From the NCBI GenBank assembly GCA_016202645.1, contig JACQOF010000127.1, forward strand, positions 1 to 64,000: a stretch of 64,000 nt of DNA. Reading direction: 5' to 3'. The number at the start of each line of letters is the position of its first letter. Position 1 is the stretch's first letter. The position numbers and the translations under genes were made by a program. The notes under the pieces were generated by a model. The model was not told the DNA's origin, searched no databases, and saw only the letters and a list, made by a program, of their open reading frames with translations. The stretch is from a bacterium (GTDB lineage Bacteria > Lindowbacteria > 2-12-FULL-62-27). Positions 51,935 to 61,277 of the stretch are shown here, piece by piece.

Positions 51935-54213
51935 CCTGCTGGTGCTGCTGGTGCCGGATTCCGCTCCGGCTCCGGCATGATCCGCAGGATCCGGCCGTTG
52001 TGTTCCATGAGGACGTTTTCGCCCACGCTCAGGTACTTTGCAAGGATTGCGTCGGAAAAGATCAGGTCGTAATACGCGTCGCTGCCAAAAACGATCGTCT
52101 GGATCGGCTTCACGCCTGGGCGGCCGATGAGCGCCGCGTCGGTCCACACGCCGTCCTTCAGGATAAAGGTCTTGTCGCCGGCGCGGCGGATTTCTTCCGA
52201 CTCGTTCCGCTCCATTTCATCCAATGACTCAGTCGCCTTGGCCTGCTTGAGCGCACGGCTCGCCTCAAAGGCCGCGACGCCGTCGGTCCGGCTGTAGGCT
52301 CCCGCGAGTTCCGCCTTTCTGGTTGGCTTGGCCTGCGGCACGGACGGCGCCGGAAGGGTCATATCCCCGGCCACCGCGCGCTCCTTTCGAACGACGGCCG
52401 AAGCCGGCCGGCGCGGTTCCCGCGCGCGCTCGCTGAAAGCGAGGCCCTCCGGTTCCTTGACCAGAAACGACGTGTAGGGCGTGACGATCCCGTGGCGCGT
52501 GCCGAGGGTCTTGATTTCCTCGACGAGTTTGGAGTCCTCGCCTTCGTGCCGGATCTGCTCGATAAGATGCGCGACCTTTTTTCTCGCCCAAAGAGTCGGA
52601 ATGAAATCGTTGTCCCTCCGGTTTTCCAGGGCCTTTTCGGGAATCCGGATGTACGACCGGACTTCCTCATCGCCCTCCAAGCCCCGGACGACCACAGAGA
52701 CCGGGCCGGTTCCGCGTTTGAGTCTTCCGAAGAGAAGAGCGCGGCTGCCGGAAAAGAGAACTTTCGGGACTCGGGGATAAATGTCCTCCATCTCGACGCC
52801 CTTCCATTCCAGCGTCACCTCGTGCAGAAGCGGCGCGGAGAAGGACCGGTACAAATCCGAGATTTTGACTTCGATGTCCTCCTTCTCCTCCAGCAAAATC
52901 CCCTGCGCGCGGGTCCGGCGCGTCAGGACGTCCAGCAGGACGGCATTCACGTCCACGCCGATTCCGACCGTGAACACGAACGGCCCGCCGTCGGTCAGAG
53001 ACTCAAACGCCGGCTGATCCTTCGGCCCCACTGTGGGCTTGCCGTCCGTCACGAGAAGCACAAACCCGGGCCGGTTGGATTTATTGGACAGCGCCTCCCT
53101 GGCGATCTGCAGGCCCTCGTGCAGGTTCGTGCCGCCCTCGGCTTCGGTCTCGTCCAGAAAATTTTTGGCTTCCGTCACCGCCGACGCATCCGCCTTCTTC
53201 AATCCCTCCCACACGGGCCGAGCCATGCCCGAAAAAGGGATGAGGGTGAACCGGTCCGAAGGGTTCAGATGTTCGAGAATGAACCGGATCGCATTCTTGG
53301 CGCTGGCGAGCTTGTCCCCGCTCATGCTGCCCGACACGTCCAGCACGATCGCGACGTCTTTCGGCTCGACCCGGCGGCTTTCCGGGATCGAGAGCGCCAG
53401 CATCCCATACTCGGCGTCGGCGCGGTGGACCAAGAGATCCGCCCGGATGTCCTTGCCCTCGTCAGCGGAGAAATAGACTGAGAAATCGCGGGTGACCCGC
53501 GCGTTCTCCAAGTCGAGACTTATCTTGGCGGTCTGGTCGGACGGCCGGTCCACCTTCACATCGTACTCCGGCACATAGACGGTTCGAACCGCCGCATTGG
53601 ATTTGAGTTCGGTCTTCAGGGAAACCTTTCCCACCGGTTTGGACCCGGCATCGCAGGCCGACAGCGGAAAAACAAACCGGTCCATCCCGCCGGTCTTGTC
53701 GACCGGCGCGACGTACGACAGGGTCACCTTCACGTCCGCGTGCGGCTCGATGGGAAAAATGCTGGCGCGCACAAGACCATGCCCCGCATACTCAAGCAGG
53801 GCGGGATCGCGCAGACTCCGGACAATTTTTTCGTATATCCCCCGGGCTTCGTCCCGGTCGAGCAGTTCCCCCTTGACCTCCCGGCCGTTGATCTCCATCG
53901 TGAAATCCTTGATCCCGGACTCCGCCGGCACCGGAAACAGATACGTGCCTTCGATCCGCGACCCCGTGGGATTATGAAAAACTTCCTCCGACTTCACCCG
54001 CGCCACGGCGTTCTCGATGCCGATCCATACCTCCTGCTGTTTTAGATCCAAATAGCGACCGCGGTCCGGCGCGACCGGAACCGCAACCCGCCGTTCCGGA
54101 CGGGGCTGATCCTCGATCACCACAAAGCCTTCGGCCGCCGTCCCCAATGAGAGCCCCGCCATAGCCAGCGCGATTGCCCTGCCCATCCACATCCATCCCG
54201 ATCGCTTCAGCAT
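51925..54213 (-). CDS. VIT and von Willebrand A domain secreted protein
   Basis: The 762-aa protein has a signal peptide (MWMGRAIALAMAGLSLGTAAE), a VIT domain (~47-180, ending VTLSYVAPV), and a vWA domain with the MIDAS motif DVSGSMSGDK (~295-304) and TDGKPTVGP. A long C-terminal region of unknown fold follows. VIT-vWA proteins resemble inter-alpha-trypsin-inhibitor heavy chains and probably bind partners on the cell surface. It lies just upstream of the ECF sigma factor on the same strand. Confidence 0.9.
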   Translation of the reverse strand: MLKRSGWMWMGRAIALAMAGLSLGTAAEGFVVIEDQPRPERRVAVPVAPDRGRYLDLKQQEVWIGIENAVARVKSEEVFHNPTGSRIEGTYLFPVPAESGIKDFTMEINGREVKGELLDRDEARGIYEKIVRSLRDPALLEYAGHGLVRASIFPIEPHADVKVTLSYVAPVDKTGGMDRFVFPLSACDAGSKPVGKVSLKTELKSNAAVRTVYVPEYDVKVDRPSDQTAKISLDLENARVTRDFSVYFSADEGKDIRADLLVHRADAEYGMLALSIPESRRVEPKDVAIVLDVSGSMSGDKLASAKNAIRFILEHLNPSDRFTLIPFSGMARPVWEGLKKADASAVTEAKNFLDETEAEGGTNLHEGLQIAREALSNKSNRPGFVLLVTDGKPTVGPKDQPAFESLTDGGPFVFTVGIGVDVNAVLLDVLTRRTRAQGILLEEKEDIEVKISDLYRSFSAPLLHEVTLEWKGVEMEDIYPRVPKVLFSGSRALLFGRLKRGTGPVSVVVRGLEGDEEVRSYIRIPEKALENRRDNDFIPTLWARKKVAHLIEQIRHEGEDSKLVEEIKTLGTRHGIVTPYTSFLVKEPEGLAFSERAREPRRPASAVVRKERAVAGDMTLPAPSVPQAKPTRKAELAGAYSRTDGVAAFEASRALKQAKATESLDEMERNESEEIRRAGDKTFILKDGVWTDAALIGRPGVKPIQTIVFGSDAYYDLIFSDAILAKYLSVGENVLMEHNGRILRIMPEPERNPAPAAPAGEP

Positions 54214-54257
54214 CTCGAAGCGCCTCCATCTGGATTTGTTACTATTCAGCCCCCTCC

Positions 54258-54328
54258 GTCATTCCCGCGAAAGAGGGAATCCAGATTGATTTGCGATTAG
54301 TCTGGATTCCCGCTTTCGCGGGAATGAC
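54258..54328. repeat. REP-type palindrome pair, copy 5
   Basis: Arms 54258-54284 and 54302-54328 face each other across 17 bp. GTTACTATTCAG (54238-54249) and CCTGAATAGTCAC (54331-54343) form the outer inverted repeat. Lies between the divergent VIT-vWA and EVE genes. Confidence 0.92.
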
Positions 54329-54438
54329 GACCTGAATAGTCACCTGGATTTTATCGTATTTCCCCTACAGGGATAAGACGCCGGAGGGCCAAAAAAAGTT
54401 ACAAAAAGATTTTTGGGGTAAGATAGGATGAACCCGCA

Positions 54439-54948
54439 ATGGGACGAGGCAGAGCTTGCTGGCTGATGAAATCCGAACCGGGTGTTTTCTCGATCGAGAA
54501 CCTCCAAGCGGCCAGGAATCAAACGGCCGGATGGGACGGGGTCCGGAACTATCAGGCGCGGAATTTTTTGAGAGACGACGTGAAGCCCGGCGACCGGGTG
54601 CTGTTCTACCACAGCAGTGTTGTCCCGCCCGGCATCGCGGGGGAGGCGGTGGTCGTCCGTGAGGGCTATCCCGATCCGACCGCATGGAATCCCGAACACG
54701 CGCAATACGATCCGAACGGCTCGCCGGAAAATCCCATCTGGTACATGGTCGATGTCCGGTTCGTCCGATCCTGCCGGTTCATCCCGCTGGACCGGCTCCG
54801 CCAAATTCCGGAACTGAAGAACATGGTTCTTCTCCGGCGCGGGACGCGTCTTTCCGTCCAGCCGGTGACGGCCGGCGAGTGGCGGGCGATCCGTGGGCTT
54901 CCGGAATGGGCGAACGCCGAAATTCAGGCGGCGGGAACGGACCGATGA
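54439..54948 (+). CDS. EVE-domain protein
   Basis: The 169-aa product has the EVE hallmarks: CWLMKSEPGVFSIENL at the N-terminus, GWDGVRNYQARNFLRDDVKPGDRVLFYHS, WYMVDVRFV and LLRRGTRLSVQPVTAGEW. EVE domains belong to the PUA-like superfamily and are thought to read modified bases in DNA or RNA. Its stop overlaps the TPR-MBL start as ATGA, so the two proteins are produced together. Confidence 0.93.
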   Translation: MGRGRACWLMKSEPGVFSIENLQAARNQTAGWDGVRNYQARNFLRDDVKPGDRVLFYHSSVVPPGIAGEAVVVREGYPDPTAWNPEHAQYDPNGSPENPIWYMVDVRFVRSCRFIPLDRLRQIPELKNMVLLRRGTRLSVQPVTAGEWRAIRGLPEWANAEIQAAGTDR

Positions 54949-57284
54949 CCGTCAACAAATCCGACCTGAAAGCCTTGATGAGACGGATCGCGCGCGACAA
55001 GAGCCGGACGTTTGCGGTCGTCGGATCGCACTGGAGTCAAAAACACCGGCTGGTGGAGGAAGTTCTCCGAGGCCGGCTGAGCCGGTCTCCGGCCGGGGCG
55101 GTCGAAGTTCTGGATCCGACGCGGCCGCCTCTGACGCCGGCGGACCTTGCCCGGTGCGCGCGGCCGTTCCTGGACATCCCGGAACGCCGGGCCGGCGCGG
55201 CGAGACTCTGGGTGGAGCGTCTTCAGAAAAAATGTTCCCGAAATCCCCTCATCCTTGTCTTTCGGACGCCCGTCATCCTTTCTCCGGAGACGGAACGCCT
55301 TCTTCTGGACCTTCTCACGTCCTACAAACTATTTTGCCTGATCCTGGTCTTTGATCTCTCCTGGAAAAAAGAGCTGATCCCGAACCCCGGAAACCGGGAG
55401 GCCCGGCGAAACAACGAGCGGATCCTGCAGTGCATCGACACCGTCGGGCATCTGCTCCGTCAGGCCCGCCGGTGGGACGCGGCGCAAAATGTCTACGACT
55501 ATCCAAGCCGAATTCTCTTCAAAATCCGCGACACTTTCTTCCGCGGCGTCATCTGCCTCAATCTGGCGACGCTCCTGCAGCGTCGGGCGCACGCCATCCG
55601 GCCGGCTCTGAAGCTTTATCGAAGAGGCATCGAAGACATCCGGCTGGCGGACCCGAACCACGAACTTCTGCGCGCGGCCTGCAACAACCTCGGCAACCTC
55701 TACATCTCGCTCGCAAAATACGCCGAGGCCGAGACGCAGTTCAAAATGGGACTGGAATACGCGCAACGGACCCAGGACGATTACTCGATGGCGGTCGCCT
55801 ACTCGAGTCTCGGCCGAAACTATATCCGCATGGGCGAACACGAAAAGGCCGAGGACGCGCTCTGGACCGCCGCCGTGCATCTCATCCGGTCCACCCGCTA
55901 CGACGGGGTCCACTATATCCTGAATTCCCTGGGCCAGATCGCGATTCACCGAAAACAGCCCCAGGAAGCCCTCGGATTTTTCCAACAGTCCCACCAGATT
56001 TCGAAACTGCTGCGCCATGCGGAGGCGATCGGCATGAGTTTGATGTACAGGGGCGTCGCCCTCGGGCGCCTCGACCGGGCGGCCCAGGCAAAAGAGTCCT
56101 TCGACGAGGCGCTGGAAATCTTCCGCAAACTTGGACGGCTCTACGACGCCGCCTTTACCCACCATTATTATTACCGGTTCGCCCTCCGCATCGGAGACGC
56201 CCAGCTGGCCCGGCGGCATTTCGACGCGGGACTCCGGCTGACCCTGGAAAATCACTTCGAGGATATGCGCGCCCTCTTCCGGAAGGCCCGGTTCCGGAAA
56301 TTTTCTTTGGGAGAGAAATCGGAGGCGCCGGCGGCGCCCGCGGCGGTTGCCCCTCCGAAGGTCCCCGCGGCGGGGAAACCGTCCATGGAAATCCGGTTCT
56401 GGGGCACGCGCGGATCCATTCCAACATCGTCCGAACGACATACCCGCTACGGCGGCAACACGTCCTGCGTGTCGATCCGGATCGGCGGCCGCCTCCTCAT
56501 CCTCGACGCCGGAACCGGAATCCGGTTCCTTGGACAGGAAATCCTCAAAGACCCGTCCCTGGACCCGCGCCTGACGATCTTCATCAGCCATACCCACTGG
56601 GACCATATTCAGGGCTTTCCGTTTTTCACGCCGGCGTATCTTTCCAAATTCACGATCAACGTCTGGGGACCCGAACATTACAACCGCACGATCGGCGAAG
56701 TCTTCCAGACCCAGATGCGCTATGAGTTCTTCCCGGTCCGTCTGGATTCCATGCGGGCGGACATTCATTTTTTTCGAACGCAGATGGGCGACCTTCAAAC
56801 CGGCCTGCCCTGCCGCGTCAGCGCCTTTGTCCTCAATCATCCCGTCCTCATCTACGGGTACCGGATCGAACACGCCGGCCGCTCGGTCGTTTTCGCGACG
56901 GATTCGGAATGTCTCAGGCCCAACCGGCCGCCGCTGGTCAAGGGCCGGACGGCGCCGAACATCAAGGCCTATAATTTTCTGGCCGAAATCGTGAACCGGC
57001 GCCTCGATCCATTCTTCGCCAACGCCGATCTGCTCATCTGCGACGCCCAGTACACCGAACAGGAAATCGAGGACAAAACCGGCTGGGGACACAGCACCCT
57101 CAATGACGCGTTGGACCTCGCCACCCGAAGCCGCGCCAGGCGACTCGTCCTCTTCCACCACGACCCGACGCACGAAGATCGCCAGATCGAGGAAATGGAA
57201 GCCACCATCCGCAAAACCGCCCACAAACGCCGCATCCCCGTACAAATCGAAGCCGCGAGGGAAGGCCGTGTGATCCGGGTTTAA
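54945..57284 (+). CDS. TPR-metallo-beta-lactamase fusion with STAND-like N-terminus
   Basis: The 779-aa product has an N-terminal segment (1-150) with weak similarity to a degenerate STAND/AAA-type ATPase (FAVVGSHW; ILVFRTPV; LILVFDLSW), about six TPR-like repeats (~195-450), and an MBL-fold domain (481-779). The MBL has FWGTRGSIPTSSERHTRYGGNTSC, the zinc motif HTHWDH (549-554), ATDSECL, GWGHST and FHHDPTHED. It is paralogous to the REC-MBL protein at 45234. The nuclease or phosphodiesterase substrate is unknown. It is coupled to the EVE protein by ATGA. Confidence 0.85.
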   Translation: MTVNKSDLKALMRRIARDKSRTFAVVGSHWSQKHRLVEEVLRGRLSRSPAGAVEVLDPTRPPLTPADLARCARPFLDIPERRAGAARLWVERLQKKCSRNPLILVFRTPVILSPETERLLLDLLTSYKLFCLILVFDLSWKKELIPNPGNREARRNNERILQCIDTVGHLLRQARRWDAAQNVYDYPSRILFKIRDTFFRGVICLNLATLLQRRAHAIRPALKLYRRGIEDIRLADPNHELLRAACNNLGNLYISLAKYAEAETQFKMGLEYAQRTQDDYSMAVAYSSLGRNYIRMGEHEKAEDALWTAAVHLIRSTRYDGVHYILNSLGQIAIHRKQPQEALGFFQQSHQISKLLRHAEAIGMSLMYRGVALGRLDRAAQAKESFDEALEIFRKLGRLYDAAFTHHYYYRFALRIGDAQLARRHFDAGLRLTLENHFEDMRALFRKARFRKFSLGEKSEAPAAPAAVAPPKVPAAGKPSMEIRFWGTRGSIPTSSERHTRYGGNTSCVSIRIGGRLLILDAGTGIRFLGQEILKDPSLDPRLTIFISHTHWDHIQGFPFFTPAYLSKFTINVWGPEHYNRTIGEVFQTQMRYEFFPVRLDSMRADIHFFRTQMGDLQTGLPCRVSAFVLNHPVLIYGYRIEHAGRSVVFATDSECLRPNRPPLVKGRTAPNIKAYNFLAEIVNRRLDPFFANADLLICDAQYTEQEIEDKTGWGHSTLNDALDLATRSRARRLVLFHHDPTHEDRQIEEMEATIRKTAHKRRIPVQIEAAREGRVIRV

Positions 57285-57315
57285 AGTAAGGGTGGATTGG
57301 GATTGGATTGGGATT

Positions 57316-57374
57316 GGGGCCGGGTATTGACATTATTGACATTCCGAATGTCAATAATGTCAATACCCGGCCCC
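57316..57374. repeat. 59-bp perfect palindrome (28-bp arms, 3-nt loop)
   Basis: Arms 57316-57343 and 57347-57374 are exact reverse complements around CCG. Each arm holds two ATTGACATT direct repeats. It lies between the convergent TPR-MBL and alaS genes, next to a GGATTGGGATT tandem repeat (57292-57318). It should act as a strong bidirectional terminator, or be an extruding cruciform. Confidence 0.97.
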
Positions 57375-57392
57375 AAATGGCCATACTTTCCC

Positions 57393-59984
57393 CTAACCGG
57401 CGATCAGTTTTCTGACAGTCGAGAGCGCTCGGTCCAGGTTTGCGGCGTCTTTGCCGCCGGCTTGCGCGAAGTCCGGGCGGCCGCCGCCTTTGCCGCCAAC
57501 CGCCGCCGCGGCTTCCGCGATGATTTTTCCGGCGTGGATTTTGTCGGTGAAATTTTTGGGGACGGCCATGACGAGTTGCGCGACGCCGCCCGATCGGGCG
57601 GCCAGGAAAACCGGGCCGGAGATTTTGTCCCGGAGACGTTCGGCCAGGCCCCGGAGGGTTTCCATGTCGAGGTCGCCGGCGTCGGCGACGATGAAGTTCA
57701 GATCGCCACGCGTTTCCTTTCCCGCCAGAAAATCGTCCGGCGACGGGCCGCCGCCGCGTTTGGCCTCCTTCAACTTCTTTTCAAGGTCCTTCTTCTCCTT
57801 CTGGATTTTTTCGACGAAGGCCGGCACGTCGGCGATCGGCACTTTAAGGGCTGATTCCGCGTCGCGGATGCGCCCGGCCATCGCCTGCACGTGCTCGACG
57901 GCGGCGCGGCCCGTCACGGCGACGATCCGGCGGGTACCGGCGGCGATGGCGGTCTCGGAGACGATTTTGAAGAGGCCGATTTCGCCCGTGGCCGCGCAGT
58001 GCGTGCCGCCGCAAAGTTCCACGGACTCGCCGGATCCCACGGTGACGACACGGACGCGGTCGCCGTATTTTTCGTCGAAGAGCATCATCGCGCCGGTCCC
58101 ACGGGCCTTCTCCATCGTCATTTCGTCCACCCGCACCGGAAGATTTTTCAGGATGAGGTCGTTGACCTGAAGTTCCACCTCGGCGGCGCGGTCGCCGAGG
58201 CCGGACTTGGCCGTGAAATCGAACCGCAACAGGTCCGGCGACACCAGCGAGCCGGCTTGATGGACGCTCTCGCCGAGAAGGCCCCGCAGGACTGCGTGGA
58301 GAAGATGCGTCCCGGTATGATTCCTCAGGATGGCGGCGCGGCGCGCGGGGTCGACTTCCAGACGTATCGGCCGGCCCGTTTGGATACGGCCTTTCGATAT
58401 TTTCGAGCGGTGAACCGACACGACGCCGACCGGCATGCAGGATTCGACGACGACTTCGGCCTCGCTTGACCGGGCAATGCCGCTGTCGCCGACCTGGCCG
58501 CCACGCTCGGCGTAGAAGGGCGTGCGGTCAAACACGATTTCGACGGATTCGCCTTCCGCCGCCGATTCGACAAACGCGCCGGCCTTCACGATCTTCACCA
58601 CTCTCGCATCGACCGACAGTTTTTCATAACCGTCGAAAACGGTCGCCTCCGGGATCGAGACGAAAATCGCCTCGGCGCCGCCGTGGTCCGCCTCCCAGGC
58701 CGCGCGCGCGCGGGTCTTTTGCGCGTCCATCTCGCGGGTGAATCCCGCAAGATCCACCGAACAGCCCTGCTCCAGCAGGACCTCCTGGGTGAGGTCGAGC
58801 GGGAAGCCATAGGTGTCGAACAACTCGAAGGCTGTCCCGCCCGGGAGGATCTTGCGGCCGTCCTTTCGAAGATCCGCCACGGCGCGCGTGAGCCGTTCCA
58901 GGCCGACGTCGAGTGTCTTCGCGAAGCGCTCCTCCTCCGCGCGCAGTTCTGATTCGATCTGTTTGCTCTCCTTTCGGAGTTCCCCGTACGGATCGACGAA
59001 CATCTCGACGACGCGCGGCGCCAGCTTGTAGAGCGCGGGGCCCGACACGCCGAGTTTGTGCATCGCCGCGGCGGCGCGCCGGATGAGGCGCCGGACGACG
59101 TAGCCGCGGTCCTCGTTGGACGGCCGGGCGCCGTCGGCGAGCAGAAATGAAACCGCCCGCGTGTGATCGGCGATGACGTTCAGGGCAACACGCCGCGCCC
59201 GACCGGTCACGCCTCCGGTCGAGAGAGCTTCGGCGGCTTCGATCAGCGGGTACAGGAGGTCGGTGTCGAAATTGGATTTTTTGTTCTGGAGGATCGCCGC
59301 GAGCCGCTCCAGACCCATGCCGGTGTCGATGTTTTTTTTGGGCAGGGGATGGAGTTTGCCGTCGGCCTGGTTGTATTCCATGAAGACGAGATTCCAGACT
59401 TCGAGGTACCGGTCGCAGTCGCACCCCGGCGCGCAGTCGGGCTTGCCGCAGGAAAACTCCGGACCCTGATCGTATAACAATTCTGAGCACGGTCCACAGG
59501 GGCCGGTCGGGCCGACTTCCCAGAAATTGCCCTCCTTGCCGAGACGGATGATCCGGTCCTCCTTCAGGCCCGCGATTTCCTTCCACAGACGGAAAGACTC
59601 CTCGTCCTCGCGGTAGATGGAGGCGTAGAGGCGGTCTTTCGGAAGCGACAGCGCGCCCGTCAAGAATTCCCAGGCCCAGCCGATCGCCTCGCGCTTGAAA
59701 TAATCGCCGAAGGAAAAATTCCCGAGCATTTCGAAAAAGGTGAGGTGCCGGGCGGTCGTGCCGACTTTTTCGATGTCGTTCGTCCGGATGCATTTCTGGC
59801 TGGTCGTGGCGCGGGGATGCGGCGGGGCGACTTCGCCCAGGAAATAGGGCTTGAACGGCACCATGCCGGCGATGTTGAAGAGGAGCGTCTTGTCGCGCGG
59901 GAGAAGAGAGGCGCTGGGCATAACCGCGTGGCCGCGTTTTTCAAAAAAGGCCAGAAAAGTCTTGCGAAGGTCGGATCCCCTCAT
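57393..59984 (-). CDS. alaS: Alanyl-tRNA synthetase
   Basis: The 863-aa full-length AlaRS has the class II core (LFNIAGMVPFKPYF, RTNDIEKVG, TFFEMLGNFSFGDYFK), the C-rich region PDCAPGCDCDRYLEVWNLVFMEYNQ, the editing domain with the zinc motif (NHTGTHLLHAVLR, CGGTHCAATGEIG), and the C-Ala domain. It charges tRNA-Ala and clears Ser/Gly mischarging. The ATG start fits homologues. Confidence 0.97.
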   Translation of the reverse strand: MRGSDLRKTFLAFFEKRGHAVMPSASLLPRDKTLLFNIAGMVPFKPYFLGEVAPPHPRATTSQKCIRTNDIEKVGTTARHLTFFEMLGNFSFGDYFKREAIGWAWEFLTGALSLPKDRLYASIYREDEESFRLWKEIAGLKEDRIIRLGKEGNFWEVGPTGPCGPCSELLYDQGPEFSCGKPDCAPGCDCDRYLEVWNLVFMEYNQADGKLHPLPKKNIDTGMGLERLAAILQNKKSNFDTDLLYPLIEAAEALSTGGVTGRARRVALNVIADHTRAVSFLLADGARPSNEDRGYVVRRLIRRAAAAMHKLGVSGPALYKLAPRVVEMFVDPYGELRKESKQIESELRAEEERFAKTLDVGLERLTRAVADLRKDGRKILPGGTAFELFDTYGFPLDLTQEVLLEQGCSVDLAGFTREMDAQKTRARAAWEADHGGAEAIFVSIPEATVFDGYEKLSVDARVVKIVKAGAFVESAAEGESVEIVFDRTPFYAERGGQVGDSGIARSSEAEVVVESCMPVGVVSVHRSKISKGRIQTGRPIRLEVDPARRAAILRNHTGTHLLHAVLRGLLGESVHQAGSLVSPDLLRFDFTAKSGLGDRAAEVELQVNDLILKNLPVRVDEMTMEKARGTGAMMLFDEKYGDRVRVVTVGSGESVELCGGTHCAATGEIGLFKIVSETAIAAGTRRIVAVTGRAAVEHVQAMAGRIRDAESALKVPIADVPAFVEKIQKEKKDLEKKLKEAKRGGGPSPDDFLAGKETRGDLNFIVADAGDLDMETLRGLAERLRDKISGPVFLAARSGGVAQLVMAVPKNFTDKIHAGKIIAEAAAAVGGKGGGRPDFAQAGGKDAANLDRALSTVRKLIAG

Positions 59985-59986
59985 GG

Positions 59987-60083
59987 AACACGAATGACAC
60001 GAATCAAACGAATGAGACGAATAAAAAATTTACCTGCCCATGAGAATATTCGTGACATTCGAACCATTCGTGCCATTCGTGTT
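59987..60083. repeat. ACGAATG-type inverted array
   Basis: Left part: AACACGAATGACACGAAT then further ACGAATGA units (59987-60027). Right part: ATTCGTGACATTCG, ATTCGTGCCATTCGTGTT (60048-60083). The two halves are largely reverse-complementary. It lies between alaS and the cyclase-like gene. Confidence 0.85.
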
Positions 60084-60090
60084 AGGCGGG

Positions 60091-61197
60091 CTATTTGAAC
60101 AACAGGATGGCAACCACGAGAAAGAGCAGGATGACAACCCCGACCGCGCCGAAAACGGCGACCCAGGTCGACATCGGAGCGCCGCCGATCTTGACCTGCA
60201 CGGGGTTCTCCCCGTCAAACTTCTGCATCTGGGGCGTCTGGATGGTTTTCATGGCGTTGAGATAGGCGCGGTCGTAGTTGGTGCAGAGCCGAAGAGACGA
60301 GCGAATCCGGCCGTAGGCCATGGTGCCGTCGGGGAGATTCACGACGAGAACGCCGAAATCGTCCTCAAGGCGGGACAGAGTGACCCGGCCCTCGGAGAAG
60401 ACGCCGGAGGGGCGCTTGATCCAGATGACGCCGCCCAGCTCGATTTCCCGGAAAGACTTTCCGTTGACGATGTCCAGTACCGGCGTGAACTTTTCCATCC
60501 CCCGGAATTCCTCCGGGACGTCGGCGTCCGATTCCGGGGCGGGCGCGCCCGGGATTCCCGTGTCGACGGCGTAGCGGTACAGCTGAATTTGTTTGGCCTC
60601 CCAGAACTTGTCCTTGACAAAAAGCCCCTTGTCGCCGAGGGTGTCGAGCGTGGCCTGCGTGATGAGGACCTCGCCGCCGCGGCCCTCCTTCTGAAGATGC
60701 CCGGCGGTGTCGATGACGGCGTCGAAAAGTTCCCCGATACTGCGGCTCTTGTCGATGAGGACGCGACCGGTATTGAGGCCGATCCGGAGGACCATCGGTT
60801 TTTTGAGGCGGTTGACGATCTGATTGAACTCGGGCATCCCGGTCTGGATTTTGATGGCGGCTTTGCAGGCGGCGCCGGCGTCGTCGAAGACGCACATGAT
60901 GCCGTCCCCGGCGGTCTCGTGGACCTGGCCGGCGTTTTCCTCGGTGGCGCGCCGCACGAGCTGGTGATAGCCGTCGAAGGTCAAAAACACGTCATCCTGG
61001 TTTTTGCCCTTCTTGAGATCGGCAGACTTCTGAACGTCGATCGCCATGAACGTCTTCTCGCGAAAATACTCATCCTGAATCTTCGCGTCCAGATCGACTT
61101 TCTGCTTCAAGAGGTCGGCAAGCCCGGCCTGCGGCGCGGTCCGGGAGGACGCGCCTCCGCCTTCCTGCCCCAGCGTGTTCGGTTGACTCAAAGCCAA
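60091..61197 (-). CDS. Tail-anchored class III cyclase-like protein (degenerate)
   Basis: The 368-aa product has a cyclase homology domain (~48-205): TFMAIDVQKSADL with the first metal Asp, GQVHETAGDGIMCVFDD with the second metal Asp, LRIGLNTGRVLID. The transition-state segment, normally N-x-x-x-R, reads VIDTAGHLQ, so the usual Asn and Arg appear as Asp and His. An ~120-residue domain of unknown fold follows, and a single C-terminal membrane helix (~345-367) ends the chain. It may be a non-catalytic sensor or use an unusual substrate. It follows alaS on the same strand. Confidence 0.8.
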   Translation of the reverse strand: MALSQPNTLGQEGGGASSRTAPQAGLADLLKQKVDLDAKIQDEYFREKTFMAIDVQKSADLKKGKNQDDVFLTFDGYHQLVRRATEENAGQVHETAGDGIMCVFDDAGAACKAAIKIQTGMPEFNQIVNRLKKPMVLRIGLNTGRVLIDKSRSIGELFDAVIDTAGHLQKEGRGGEVLITQATLDTLGDKGLFVKDKFWEAKQIQLYRYAVDTGIPGAPAPESDADVPEEFRGMEKFTPVLDIVNGKSFREIELGGVIWIKRPSGVFSEGRVTLSRLEDDFGVLVVNLPDGTMAYGRIRSSLRLCTNYDRAYLNAMKTIQTPQMQKFDGENPVQVKIGGAPMSTWVAVFGAVGVVILLFLVVAILLFK

Positions 61198-61277
61198 TGC
61201 CTCCCTGCTGTCAAAGTCCGCTCTCGATCAGGGAATTATACCGAAAAGAGGCGCACGCCGCAAGGAATTTCTGTTGC

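Noticed and set aside
55329-57245. A 638-codon minus-strand open frame opposite the TPR-MBL gene
   Set aside because: The plus-strand frame has TPR and MBL motifs; the reverse frame shows none.
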